A stretch of 64,000 bases of DNA. Origin: Nigrospora sphaerica. Taxonomy: Eukaryota > Ascomycota > Sordariomycetes > Amphisphaeriales > Apiosporaceae. The stretch spans positions 7,750,001-7,814,000 of the forward strand of contig JAGVVL010000001.1 in assembly GCA_018287875.1 (NCBI GenBank), in the 5' to 3' direction. The position numbers were made by a program, and so were the translations under genes. Shown piece after piece: positions 32,331-43,690 of this stretch; position 1 is the stretch's first letter, and each line of letters opens with the position of its first letter. The notes beneath the pieces are model-generated. The model saw only the letters and a program-made list of their open reading frames with translations. It was not told the DNA's origin and made no database searches.

Positions 32331-33370
32331 CTATTTGGTAAATACACCCAGGATATGCGGTACGCAGTGGTACCACGGCTCGTCGACGGGCCGTGCGACG
32401 TCGATTTCGGTCCAGGGGCCCGCCTCGCGCAGCCACTTCTCCGTGGGCCGGCAAAGCTGGCATCCTCCGAGGAACTGCGGCCAGAAGAGGTTCACGAACG
32501 CTAGCAATCTGATCAGTCTCTCCATCCGGTAGGAAGCCCATGTGTGAGAACAAGGGGAGGGGGCGCGGGGGACGCAGAGACATGGAGGGATGAAGAGCCG
32601 AAGAAAAGGAGGGAGGAAGAGCAGGAGAAAAGGGGGCCAAAACAACGACGAAACTCACCCTGGTAGGCGCGCATGGCCCAGCCGGCCTCGGTCCGGACGT
32701 GCTCGTACACGTACCAGCGGCCGCCCTTTTTGAGGTAGCCGTACAGACGGCGGAACTGGCGCTGCGGGTCGGGGATGCTGCAGAGGCAGAGGACCGAGAC
32801 GACGCAGTCGACGCTCTCGCGCTCGACGCGGCCCTCCCAGCGCGCCGCGCCGTCGAGGTCCTCGACGCCGACGGGGACGATCTCGTAGACGCCCTCGAGG
32901 CCGGCCTCGCGAACGCGCCGCCGCAGGTCGGGGTGCAGCGCCGCATTGGGTTCGACGCCGAGGATGCGCGTGACGGCCTTGCGCGCGCCGCCGCCGCCGT
33001 CCTTCCCCCGGGCCGGGTCGGCGAAAACGTCGACCCACAAGCCGCTGCCGGCGCCGATCTCGAGGACGGTGCCCTCGAGGCCCGGCCCGGCAGCGTCGCC
33101 GGGGGCGAGGATGCGGCCGGCCGCCGTGCGGCCCTCGAGCAGCGGGAGGACGCGCCGCTCGGCGCCGAGCTTGACGTTGGGCCCGGCCGACTGCCAAAAG
33201 GCGCCGAACCAGGCGTCGCGCAGCCGTGCCGGCGAGAGCAGCACGTCGAACCGGCGCGTCGCGATGAGCCGGCCGATGGTCCCGGGCAGCGACGCCGCCG
33301 CCAGCCCCATGAACAGCCAGGGGTCGAGCAGGAACCAGAAGACCTCGCGGGCCTGCGAGAGGAGCGCCAT
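32331..33370 (-). CDS. METTL7-like SAM-dependent methyltransferase, membrane-associated
   Basis: Two exons on the minus strand, 33370-32659 and 32500-32331, encode 293 residues. The 158-nt intron (GTGAGT ... TTGCTAG) joins AYQ to AFVNLFWPQF. The N-terminus holds a hydrophobic segment (about 10-30, FWFLLDPWLFMGLAAASLPG) that probably anchors the protein in a membrane. SAM-binding motif I is VLEIGAGSGLWVDVF (102-116). A later segment VVSVLCLCSIPDP corresponds to motif IV, and LKKGGRWYVYEHVR to the usual post-motif strand. The C-terminus (FLGGCQLCRPTEKWL, then VPHILGVFTK) closely resembles METTL7/methyltransferase-11 proteins of fungi. The acceptor molecule is unknown; animal METTL7 proteins methylate thiols and associate with the ER and lipid droplets. 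A minus-strand TATATAAG lies about 90 bp upstream. Confidence 0.92.
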
Positions 33371-34303
33371 GGGGGAGTCGGACGAGTAAAGTTGTGAGTG
33401 AGTGAAACGGCGCTCAAAGAACCAAGAGCCCTACGGTGTGGCCCGCGTGCTTGCTGCCTTATATACCGCCCTCGGGATCTCTCTCTCTCGCCAATATCCC
33501 GGATAGGCAGGTCGGGCGGGCTTACGTGGTCGGGGGTTGCGTTACGTCGTCGGCGTTCGGTGTGTGACGGCCATCGAGATTTACAAAAGCCGCTTCGGAT
33601 AGGTGTGTGATCAAGTTGGGTTATCCGGACCCACCCCCAGCACCGACTCGCTAGAGCCTTTTCAGAAGTCTATCGAATTGTCATGTTTGCCTTTCAGGGA
33701 TGCTACGCGCCTTGGACATCGCGTGTAGCCACTGCGTCGTTAACGTCTGGGTAAACTCTATTACCAAGAGAGATGGCCTCTGGGGAGTGCATTAGATAAG
33801 TGCCGGGCCCCGTACTCAGATTTGTATGTACAACGCCCCGGCCTGCCTTGTCCGCCCGCGACCGACGACGACGCCTTGTGCGAGAGACCGCTCGAGAAAA
33901 GATGACCGGCCCAGAACAGCTTCAGACCCCCATCCCGGACTCTGTCCTGACGCATCCAGTAACGCAAAGTGTAATGAGAAGAAGAAAAAATGCGTGCCTC
34001 CAATTCAATCAATGGTATACTGCCTGATTCCGGAACGCCAACTGTCCTGGGCTCGCTTCACAAAGCCCGCCCTGCCCGAATGGGTGCTGTGAGTTTAAAA
34101 CGCCACAACGGTAAACCACAAGAACAATGCTAGTCGCTCCTTCGCTCTCCTCGTCGACGCACCGCGGCAGTCCCGCGAGGGATCTCCTCACCGGCACAGC
34201 TCGCCGCTCTACACGTGAGCCCCATACTTCGCCCCTCTTCCTGAGGGCATGCTGCCCCTTCGATAGCCCTAATGGGTGCATCAGGGCGAGGGCGAGGGCG
34301 CGC
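33371..34303. other. Intergenic region between the methyltransferase and ICE2
   Basis: Contains the methyltransferase promoter (with TATA box, listed separately) and the ICE2 3' flank. No gene supported. Confidence 0.55.
33458..33465 (-). promoter_or_regulatory. TATA box of the METTL7-like gene
   Basis: TATATAAG on the minus strand, about 90 bp before the start codon at 33370. Confidence 0.6.
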
Positions 34304-35709
34304 TCAGTCCATCTTCCAGTGGTGATGAACCATGCCGCCGTCGGCGTCGTCGTTGCCCAGATAGAGCTCGACGGCATACAACGCCATGGTTGCCGACACG
34401 TTGACCCATCGCCATACGTTGCCCCCGGCGTCGCCATCCTTCAGCGTCCAGCCCTCCTCCCCGCTCGCCGAGAAATGCTGAAGCAAGAGGCTCGTGTACA
34501 CGGCAATCAGGATGGACGGAGAAAACCAGGAGAGGAAGCCGAGGAGGCGGTTGGCCCCATCCGACTCGTCCAGGGAAGAGTCCTCGAGCAGGGCCTGGGC
34601 CCCCGACTCCCTCACCGCCGGGATGATGCGGGTAGCGCAGTAGAAAACGATGATGCGGTACGTGAGGGAGATCATGACCGAGGGTGCCACCGTCTGGAAA
34701 GCAGCGTGGAGGAAGCTGAGGGAGGAGTAGACGGCCGAAGGGAGCGAACCCAGCATGTGAAGAATCGTCGAGTAGCTGGCCATGATGACGGGGGGCAGCG
34801 GCGGGAATTCGGTTTGGTTGGCGGCCTGCTCGGCTGCCGCCGCCGCCGCCTCGGGCGACTGCACGTAATCCGTGAAAATCTGGTAGACGCAGAGCACGAC
34901 GTAGGCGAAGAGGAGCGAGGACTCGACCGGGTTACCGCGTCCGGACCCGATCCCTATAGCGCACAGGAAGACGGCCGACGTGACGGCGACACCGATGAGA
35001 ATGGCGTCGATGTGGTTCAGCTGGGGGAACATGGCGACGCGCCAGAGGAAGTAGACGCCGGTGGCAATGTTGGAGGCCGAAAAGATCAGCAGGATTAACT
35101 GCGCGTAATCACAGGTTAGCTGCGCGGGCACCGCTACGACCGCCGTCCGATGCGGAGGCGGCCGAGGAGTTCATTACGTACCACCCAGGTGTCGCTGCGT
35201 CCCCGGTTCACCAGCCACTTGGTGATTTGGCCGGCGGCCTGGATCACCAAGAGCGTGCAGAAGCCCTCCAACAGCTGGAACACGGGGCTCGAGTACCGCA
35301 AGGTCGAGTCCCAGGCGCCAATGGTCAGGTTCTCGAGCAGGCCGTCATCGCCAAAGAAGAAGTCGGTCCAGGTGTGGTGCTGTTTCCGGCCGCCGAGGCT
35401 CCAGACGGTCCGCGAGGCCCAGCCCTGCTCGCTGGTCTCGTCGACGCCGAAGCGGTGCAGCGACCATATCAGCAGGACGGGGATGACGATCCACTGCGAG
35501 GACTGGATCAGGGCCGTGATGCCCCAACGCACGCGCGAGTTCTCGGGGGTGGCAAACTTGAAGGCGCTGTAGACGATGTAGAAGAAGAAGAGCGACAGGC
35601 TGTAGGCCAGCCCGCTGTCGCGACCGCCCACATCGAACGAGATGGGTATGGACAGCACGATGGTCAGGAGGAAGACGGAGCTGGCGATGATACGGAAGAA
35701 CCACCACAT
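34304..35709 (-). CDS. ICE2: ICE2-family ER membrane protein
   Basis: Two exons on the minus strand, 35709-35182 and 35098-34304, encode 440 residues. The 83-nt intron (GTACGT ... GCGCAG, branch GCTAACC) joins SDTWV to LILLIFSAS. The start is set at the ATG giving MWWFFRIIASSVFLLTIVL, the typical N-terminus of the family; the open frame extends upstream only through non-ATG codons. At least eight hydrophobic segments are visible, along with the signature ISFDVGGRDSGLAYSLSLF. Ice2 is a polytopic ER protein needed for cortical ER inheritance and ER expansion in yeast, where it restrains the phosphatidate phosphatase complex and so promotes phospholipid synthesis. No irregularity seen. The last residues (HHHWKMD) are polar and probably cytosolic. 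Confidence 0.94.
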
Positions 35710-37649
35710 CGGCGCGTTGGTGGTGGCTATTGCCGCGCCGAGCAAGTGGGGTGTCGGGCCAGGGCTGGGGGGTGGGAGGACGCCGGGAGGGGGAGGACGG
35801 AGGGCGTCGGAAGTATAGCCTGCTTGCCCTCTGGTAAGAAGCCCGGGTGCCGGTGTTGAGCGGGAGGGGTGTGTAGGGCGGCGTGGCGTTGTGTTGCGAC
35901 GCGGGTAGGCTCGCCGGGGTCGAGGTCGTCGGAGGGAAGGGAGGAGGACAGATGGCCTTGGGCTCCGTAGTGGCGGGAGAAAGGAGGGGATCCCGTCGTG
36001 CCTCTTGGTGCGTCTGCTTCGCTGGGGAGGGCTCGTTCGGTCGGGGGGTCTGTACGTTGGCGCCTCTTTTTCTCGCGCTCTGCCAGTTCTTCTGCCAACT
36101 TGCTTTAGCGGTCGTTCACGTCAAGGCGTTTTCTGGGTCGGCGGGAGGGCTGTGGCACAAAGTCCAACCGTAGTGGTACCTACGGGTCAGGCAGTTGCGG
36201 GTCTGACCAAGGCTTCTTTCTGCTCACGTGTCCGGGGGAGGCTTTCCGAGAAGAGCGATTGCGGCCCCGGGGCTTCACGGCTGGAGTTGTCCAAACACCG
36301 AAGGGAAAATTCAATGCAGTCAAAATGCCCTCGTGCCCACGAAGTGACGAGATGTGGTGTGGTGTGGTGGCGGTGGTGGTGGTGGTGGCATCGGTACCTT
36401 GCCAGCATGTACGTTTACTGAGTCACTCACGAGCTAGCTTGAAGTACATTGTACCCGTACCTATACACTATTCACCCCCCAGCTCCCAACTTGTGTGCTT
36501 CCATGTGCTTGGCCTCCATTCAGCAAGCTTCCTCTTCTTTACTACCTATGTACTTTCTGCAAGCGCCTACGAAGTAATTGTTTTCCTCATGTATGTACTA
36601 TGGATATTTACCTCGGAGTGATCACAAGCATGGTCATCGATGGTCATGGACACGTTAGCGCTATCGGCACGTGGTTTGACCAGTCCTGCTAGACTCGGCC
36701 AGTCGCTCAGTTCATTTAGCCTTCATCTGGAAATGCCCTTATCCTGGAGGACAGCAAATGCTTTCCCATGGTCCCCTTGGGCAGAAAACCAACGGCAGGG
36801 CACAGAGGATGGATAATGATGACAATAATCATGTTTATCGGCCTTAGGGTACCCTATCTGTCGCCTTAACCCACTCGGGCAAGGCTCCTCCCGTTCGAGG
36901 CATCCAGGGTGGAGGCGAGCACACCATCTTTCTTCCCTGGGACCCCCGGTCCTTGAATACTTGGGGAGGGGAAGGTTCCTGTCACGGCCCAATGGTCCTG
37001 TGGGCACTTTGTCCCGTTTGTACATAGTACGACTACTTCTTCTCTCTTCCCCTGGGGAGGAAAGGATAGCGAGCGGTGTCGCTCCCTTCACTTATATTCC
37101 CGGCTCGTAAGGTACGCGAATGTGGCCCCGACACGCCATCCCACGCAGATGGAGTGAAAGGGCTTCACCAACCCACGAGCCGCTTGCTCATTACCCACGT
37201 CCTCGCGCATGCGTCATGTAGTACCAGGAATCTCTATAACAAGTGCCACGGAGGGCTACTCAGGCACGTGCAAGCCCCCCCCCCGGGCTGTTCGTCCACT
37301 CGCTCGCCTGCCTGCTCGGCTCTTGCCGCGCTCGCGTCCGCCGCTGACGAGAAAAAAGCAACGATCCTCGTCTAAACCACCTTGGCTCACCTTTAGGAGG
37401 GCACCGTTCGGAACTATTTTGGATTCGGAATGAGAGCGAGAGCCAGTATCGTATTAGTCAACCGCCTATCGTAACCGGGGAATGCTTATCCCTTGCTTTG
37501 CATCACCAATGGTGGCAGCTATAGCTAGGTACAGTAAGTACATGCAGGTATGGACACGGCCGAGGTTCCATCAGCAGGACAGCAGGACAGAACCGCGCCG
37601 TCGTCTCGTGCCTTTCCGCTGCGCATGACCCTTTTCCGTGAGCCGGCCA
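35710..37649. other. Intergenic region between ICE2 and the HAD hydrolase (1.9 kb)
   Basis: Holds the ICE2 promoter and the 3' flank of the HAD gene. A (GTG)n-like patch lies at about 36355-36390 and a C run at about 37277-37285. Short motifs of the GTACCTAC kind recur, as in many Sordariomycete intergenic regions. No gene supported. Confidence 0.55.
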
Positions 37650-39175
37650 TCACTTGGGGTGGACGTCGAGCTTCAAGGTACCAAACGTGTCGGGCAGTGC
37701 GTCCGGGTCCAGAGGGCCGGCCCCGGGACGAGTCTCGTGCTCCTCGTCGGCGGCGGGCGGCTGCAGGCGCGCCAACGGACGGTCCACGCCGGCCACGTGG
37801 TCCTTCTCCCGCCGGAGCGCCAGCGCGACGGCCTCGGTCACGTCGCGGGCCGTGTGGTGGGGCGGCACGGCGGGCTTGCTGCCGGCGCGGTGGACGCCCG
37901 TCTCGACGAGGATGCTGCGCCACTCGACGCCGGGGATGCGCGACGCGTACCGGTTAGCGCCGGCGATGTCGGACTCGGGGTTGTCGCCCACCATGTAGAC
38001 GGTCTTGATGGCGGGCGCCGGGCGCGCCCGCTGGCCCGCGAGCTTCTCGTTGTAGGCCTGCAGCGTCTTCTCGCCGTAGACGTACGTTGTCTCGGTCGGC
38101 TTGCCGATGACGGTGTACTGGAGCTCGGCGTCGCCCTTGGTGGCGTAGGCCCAGATGCCGCGGAAGGCCTCGCGGAAGGCCCCCTGCGCGAACCGGGGCT
38201 GCTCGTGGCGCGTGGCCCACTCGAAATCGGGGTTGCAGAAGTACAGCTTGGGCTGGCCGTCCTGGAGGTAGCCGTTGTTGGGCAGCGTGATGTCGCCGGC
38301 CTTGAGGGACTTGCGGCCAAAGATGCCCCCGCTCGACAGCAAGAGGTCCGCCAGCACCTGCAGGTCCAGGCACCAGTCACGAGGCGACGACCACACCAGG
38401 ATGGCCGAGATTTCGCGCTGCGGACGGCCGCCGGTTGTGCGTCGACCGTGGGCGCTGTGGTGGGCCTTGGTCATCTCGGGAAACGGGTGGCTGCGAGATT
38501 CAGGGTCAGCATCCTCCCGAAGAGATGTCATCGCTGGCTCTTGGAGCCGTCGTTGACCGCAAAGTCGTATCCAGAACAGCAACAAAGGGCCGGAGGGAGT
38601 GGAGTGGGGGGTCAAGAAGAACGAGGAATTACTTACATGTGTTCCCACTCAACCTGGAGGTCGGACGAGGTCACCACGTCACGGAAGCCGTAGGCCTCAG
38701 CGAGGTTGCGGATGTCGTCGCCAACACCGCCGAGCGCAAGGATCGTCTTATCGCGGTAGAGGGGGACGAGGTCGTGGAAGGGGCTGTGCGACTGCACGAA
38801 CTGCTCCGGGTCGACGGGAACACCCAAGCGTGCGGCCAGGATCGCGGCGTGGTCGGCCTCCGTCTTACCACCACCGTTGGTCAAGAAGATGAACGGAATG
38901 CCGTGGTCCTGGAGCAGCTCAAGGGTCTCGCGGGCGCCGGGGATGGGCTCTTTGCCCCGCACCAGCACACCGTCCACATCGAAGGCGAAGGCGATGGTCG
39001 ACCCAGCGCTGCCAGAAACAGCTGGGACCTGGGGGAAGCATCTCTCAACTGCCGTGGCGATGTCGGGCGTGCTGACACCGGGTGGGACGACACCTGGGGA
39101 GGCAGGTCCGGCTGCCTCCATCACACCGGAACCAGAGCCGACAGTGGGGGTCTCAGCGGGATTGGGGGTGGCCAT
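37650..39175 (-). CDS. HAD-superfamily hydrolase, CECR5/YKR070W-like, probably mitochondrial
   Basis: Two exons on the minus strand, 39175-38637 and 38490-37650, encode 459 residues. The 146-nt intron joins VEWEHI to HPFPEMTKAHH. HAD motif I is FAFDVDGVLVRG (nucleophile Asp66, acid/base Asp68), motif II is FIFLTNGGGKTE, and motif IV is VYMVGDNPESDIAGANRY near the C-terminus. These belong to the class-IIA, CECR5 type with a large cap domain between motifs II and IV. Yeast YKR070W and human HDHD5 are reported as mitochondrial with unknown substrates. The N-terminus here is uncharged and Pro/Ser-rich, so a targeting signal is not obvious. The start is the first ATG; a TATAAAG element lies about 80 bp upstream. 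Confidence 0.92.
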
Positions 39176-40416
39176 CTTGATGGTTGTATCCTGCAAAGGC
39201 CGTCGAGGAGGGATTGCTGCCGTTCAGGGGAAAGAGTGCACTGTGTTTGCCGCTTTATACCTCTCTGCTCTCCCCTGTCAACCTCGTGAGGCCCAAAGGA
39301 AGCAGGGATGGGCCAGTGGTCCGCGGGCGTATGAAGTTGCACGGCGGCTGTTGGTTTTTATTTGAAAAATGGTGACAAGGGCAGGCAGCTTTCTCTACCC
39401 TCGTGCTCTGCTATTTTCGTCAAGGCCAGGCAACAAACAACATTGTATGCCTTGGAGGCTGTGGGCGGAAGGCGACAGCCAACCTGAAAGATAACCGAGC
39501 ATTCCCCGGCACTGGTTGAAGGAAGCCCTGCCCGCACCCTTTCCATTGTGATCAAGAATACAGGATGCACCACGAAAAACTGATGAAGAATGCTCTCTTG
39601 TTCCTTTGGCCAGGCTGCACATTAAAAATACATGTTGTTGTTCCCTTGACTCGAGAGGCATCCAGCCCAGGAGGTACAAGTCTTCCCTCGCCCGACGCGG
39701 CACGACTGCGCATATTTGGACCCAAAGACGACAGACAGCACTCCTACGTCCCCATCTGAACAACTCAACGGAACATAATGTGCAGCGGGAAAAGGGGCAC
39801 GTGGGGAGACCTGCACCTATGAACCCTCCACTTCACTGCCTTGTGACGATGTTGGACGACTTGTGAGACTGGCAAAGCCGCCAAGCTGCCATTCTCTCCA
39901 CTTCCCGTATGTATGTATATACCTCCAGTTTTTTGCACATTTAGGGGGACGAGTCACCGGCAAGACGGCATAGTTGGATTGAGAAGAGAAGGAGGCGGAT
40001 TAAGTGAGTGCTATCTACGGTCGTCTAAACCGGATGCGCAAGTAGTAGTAAAGTAAAGTCGGAAAGAAAGCTCGAAAATCCATCGCAGATGCTTTTGGCT
40101 TTCTCAAAGGAGAGACGCCGCCGTCCCATACCGGAGGCCTGGCCGCAAACCCCGGGCCGGCATCCTCTACCAGCTGATCCTCCAGGGATGGCAATCTGGC
40201 GCAAATTTATATCGTACATTCCCCTTTTCCCGCCCCCCTTTAACCCCTGCCGAAGAACGAATGCTGCACCATTGGGCCCGTCCGTCCGACCCTCTCGTCG
40301 TCCGCCAGCCCCAAAGGCAACGCCAGATAATGCAATCCACGAGTACATGTCGTCAAAGAAAAGGAACTGAAAGCAATGCTGATGGGGATATCATAGGCTG
40401 TTGGATCCGTGGCACG
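39176..40416. other. Intergenic region between the HAD gene and the 802-aa gene
   Basis: Holds the HAD promoter (TATA box listed separately) and the 3' flank of the next gene. No open frame has protein-like character. Confidence 0.55.
39253..39259 (-). promoter_or_regulatory. TATA box of the HAD hydrolase gene
   Basis: TATAAAG on the minus strand, about 80 bp before the start codon at 39175. Confidence 0.55.
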
Positions 40417-43400
40417 TTAACGCCGCTCTGCGTACATCGACTTGGCCTGGTCTGTCAGGCGGGGGACAAAACTGCTCTGCGTGCGATGGAAGTCCACCGG
40501 CCGCGGTGCCGACGTCGGCATCTCGTGGCCGACGGGCGAGATGCGAGGGACGACCTGCGGCACCGTCGGGGTGCTCTGGTGGCGCGAGTGGCGAACCGGC
40601 GTGTAGCCCATGCTCTGTCCATGGGGGTTGGGCGAGCCCCAGACGGGCGTATTGGACTGGTACTGACGAGCAGCGGGCATCATGTCGTCGTAGAAGCCAG
40701 GAGGGCCCGAAGTAAAACTCTGGTCGGTACGCAGGTACGGCGCGTCGTATGGGTTGGGCTCGGCGTACCCTTGCGTGGCCAGGGGCGGGTAGCTGGACGG
40801 AGACGAGCGAAAGGTGAAGTTGGCGCTGTTCTGGTGGAAGGCCCCCAGCTCCGAGTGCGACCGCTGGTGCATGCCGCGCCGAACCTCCATGTAGCTGCTG
40901 GGCGAGTTGCTCGTGACCTCGAGCTGGCTGGTCGCCGGCTGCGAGGTGTGGCGGACCGGGGCCGGGGCGGGCAGAGGGCCCGTGAGGCTGTAGTGGGAGC
41001 CGCGGCCGTCGTCCTCTTCGCCGCAGTACATCTCCTCGTTGTGGGCCTCGCGGATGTGACTGAAGGCCGGGCGGTGCGGCAGCTGGTGGTGAATGCGTCC
41101 CATGTTGGTTGGGACAGAGCGCTCGGGAACCTGGGCAAGGCCCATGGGACGACCGTAGGCAGCAAAATCGGCAGTGCGCTGGCGCTTCTCAATCGGTGAC
41201 GAGCGCTGCTCGTAGTAGCTCTGCTGGCTGTGGCGGCGGATCATGGGCGGAGGCGGCAGCGCAACTCCCACCGACTGCGAGCGCTTGTGGCTACTGCCGG
41301 TGCTCGGCTTGCGCTTCACCACCATCTTACTCTTGCCGTCCTCGGGTGCGTCGGTACTGATATTAGGGAGGATCTCGATATCGGGGATCTGTGTCAGGTT
41401 GTTGTGGTCCATCTCGCTCTTGAGCTGGGCCACAACCTCCTCGATTTGCCGCGTGCTGTAGCCGTTGCCGCATTTGTTGAGGAGCCAGGCAGGGACGGCG
41501 GTGCCGTTCAGGACGGCACGGTCGATGGTGTCGTCCTCCTCCTCGCTCTCGCCAGGATAGGGGCGCTTCTTGCCCGACGAAGTCTTGTCATCCAGGCGCT
41601 TCTGCTCTCGCTTGCGCACCGACAGCGACCAGTCCTGGACAACCCCCGAGCTACCAGTCCGCTTGTTCTCGTCGCTCCATGCCTGGACGCGCTGGATCTG
41701 CTTCTGCACCAGCTCACACTGCAGCTTCGCGTACTCCTGAGCATTGCGGTACCGGCTGCGCTGGTAGTGTTTGCGGCAGAAGTGCACCCAGACATGCTGA
41801 GGGATCATGCGCGTGCACAGCTTGTTGCGTCCGAAAATGTGGGAGATGGCCTTGCGGGGCTGCGAGCCCGTGTCGCAGTTGTCGACATACATGCACTTGA
41901 TATCTCCAGAGTTGAGCGCAACCATGTTGTTGGTCGGCGAAGCAGAGAGGCCATCCATTGCGTAGCTTGACCGTCTATCACCGTGTTGCGAGGGAGGTGG
42001 CGTGAGCTGGAACGTCTGCGGCAACGGCGGGTAGACTTGGTCGATAACGCCGACGGCAACAAAGTCAGGGGCTGACAACGCCCTCTTGTGAACCTTGCTG
42101 AGCTCGGGAGGCGCCAGGAACCCGAAGTCGCTGCGAAGATCTCTTGGGCTGGAGACAAATTAGCAAGTTTGTCCGTTGGGCGCGTGGGCACAAGGAAGGT
42201 TGCGATGATCTGGAAGACGGGATAACGTGGGAGAGGAAACGGCGAAGCTCTTGCGATTAAATATGAAGCCAGGGAAGGACGGACGACTTTTGGGACCGAG
42301 GGTGAAGTGTGAGAAAGGCGGGTGAATCGAATGCAGAACAAAATGGCGAGCCGCGACTGGCAACTACGCATTTCAGTTGAAAAGAAAATTGTTCTGCGAG
42401 ATGCATCGATTCCATCCACCTGCTCAGGGCATCGGCTGGAGGGCAGCGGGCAGTGATGCAGCCGGGCAATGAATGTGGCGGGGAAGGAGGTGCAAGTGCT
42501 GAATGTCGACAATGGTGCAACGGGCATCCAACTATACTCTTCCCTCCTGCTTGATTTACCTGATGGTCAAGTCTTCCAGACGAGGCAATACAAACAGGGG
42601 AACGTGGCGAGGGAGGCCATGAATCAGAATGGATTGTTGCCAACGACTGCGCGCGTTCGAACGGCGACTTCTGGCCGCAATGACAACAATGGGCGAAAAC
42701 AGTGCACTTGCTGCCAAATTTTGCCACTCCAGTGATTCAAGCAGCCAATAGGGGAAACTTGTGATGGGTTGTGTCCAGGCAAAGCCAGCGAGAGAGTGAC
42801 TGTGGGATGGACAATTTTCGGGCACATGGGCTGGCCCATTTCCCCCTCTCCGGACTTTCGAGGTACAATGGTCAAAATATGGGATGAATCACTTACTTGG
42901 CTGTTTCTTGCGGGCTCATGCGGTCGAGGCCTTGGCTGCACCTTGACATGAGCATGGCATCGGACGGTGAGCCTGGCCGTCCCGCGTCGACCATCGAGGG
43001 CTCCTCGGCAATCATGCTGGGCGAAAAACCCCCCTCCCGCTTCGACCGGACCGTGTCCATCACGGACATGCGGCTCACGGCCGAGTCCAGGTTCTCACAG
43101 GCACTCGCGTCGAGCGTCGGCGGATCGGCCATGGTAGTGCCCATCTGAAAGCCGCTTACCGTCGACATGGACGAAAACCTCGAGTGTGTGGCCGAGTTGG
43201 CCGACGATGCGTATGAAGAGAGACTGCTGTGGCTGTCGGAGAACTTGTGTCGCAGGGACTCGGGGCTGGCCGAGTCTATGGGCGACTCGCTGTGCGGTAC
43301 GGACCGCGCTGCTGTCTGCGTCGTCTTGGTGTCCAGGGTCAGGCCGAGCGAGTAGCCTCCGGCATCCCAGGGCGTCCTGCTGCGGTTGGAGCCTCGTGAG

Positions 43401-43573
43401 ATGCTCGTCCGTCTCGGTGGTGTCTTTTCAGGCGACGGCGTCGGGACCAGTGACGAGCACGCCGTCGTCCCCTCTATTACTGATGGTGTGGGCGTCGGGA
43501 CTGCGGACCCTGCTTGTTCCCTGCTGGCGGCGGCTGCAGCTGCAGATGAGTTCAGCATCGAGGTGACGTCCAT
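40417..43573 (-). CDS. Large, mostly disordered fungal protein with one conserved basic domain (ORP1-like)
   Basis: Two exons on the minus strand, 43573-42897 and 42148-40417, encode 802 residues. The 748-nt intron begins GTAAGT and ends TTGCTAATTTGTCTCCAG; joining gives QETANPRDLRSDFG in frame. The first exon (225 residues) is Ser/Thr/Pro-rich with kinase-type sites. The second carries the only compact region, about residues 285-400: a Cys/His-containing segment (CMYVDNCDTGS, HIFGRNKLCTRMIPQHVWVHFCRKHYQRSRYR) and a long helix (AQEYAKLQCELVQKQIQRVQAW). A basic patch (GKKRPYPGE) and disordered Pro/Gln/Ser-rich sequence follow. I recall similar fungal sequences deposited as 'ORP1-like', without a known function. 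A nuclear regulatory role is plausible from the basic, Cys/His-rich core but unproven. Start choice and intron extent are less sure than the core. Confidence 0.75.
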
Positions 43574-43661
43574 TATAAAAATGCGGCTGGGTAGCTTGAC
43601 CCAGACTCCTTCAGTGACAAGGCAACCAGTGCTTTTCTTGAAGGCGGGTGAGCGCAAGCGG

Positions 43662-43690
43662 GCAGAGAGAGAGAGAGTGTGTGTGTGTGC
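43662..43690. repeat. (AG)n(TG)n microsatellite
   Basis: AG dinucleotides pass directly into TG dinucleotides, about 100 bp upstream of the start of the 802-aa gene, in its presumed leader. Confidence 0.85.
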
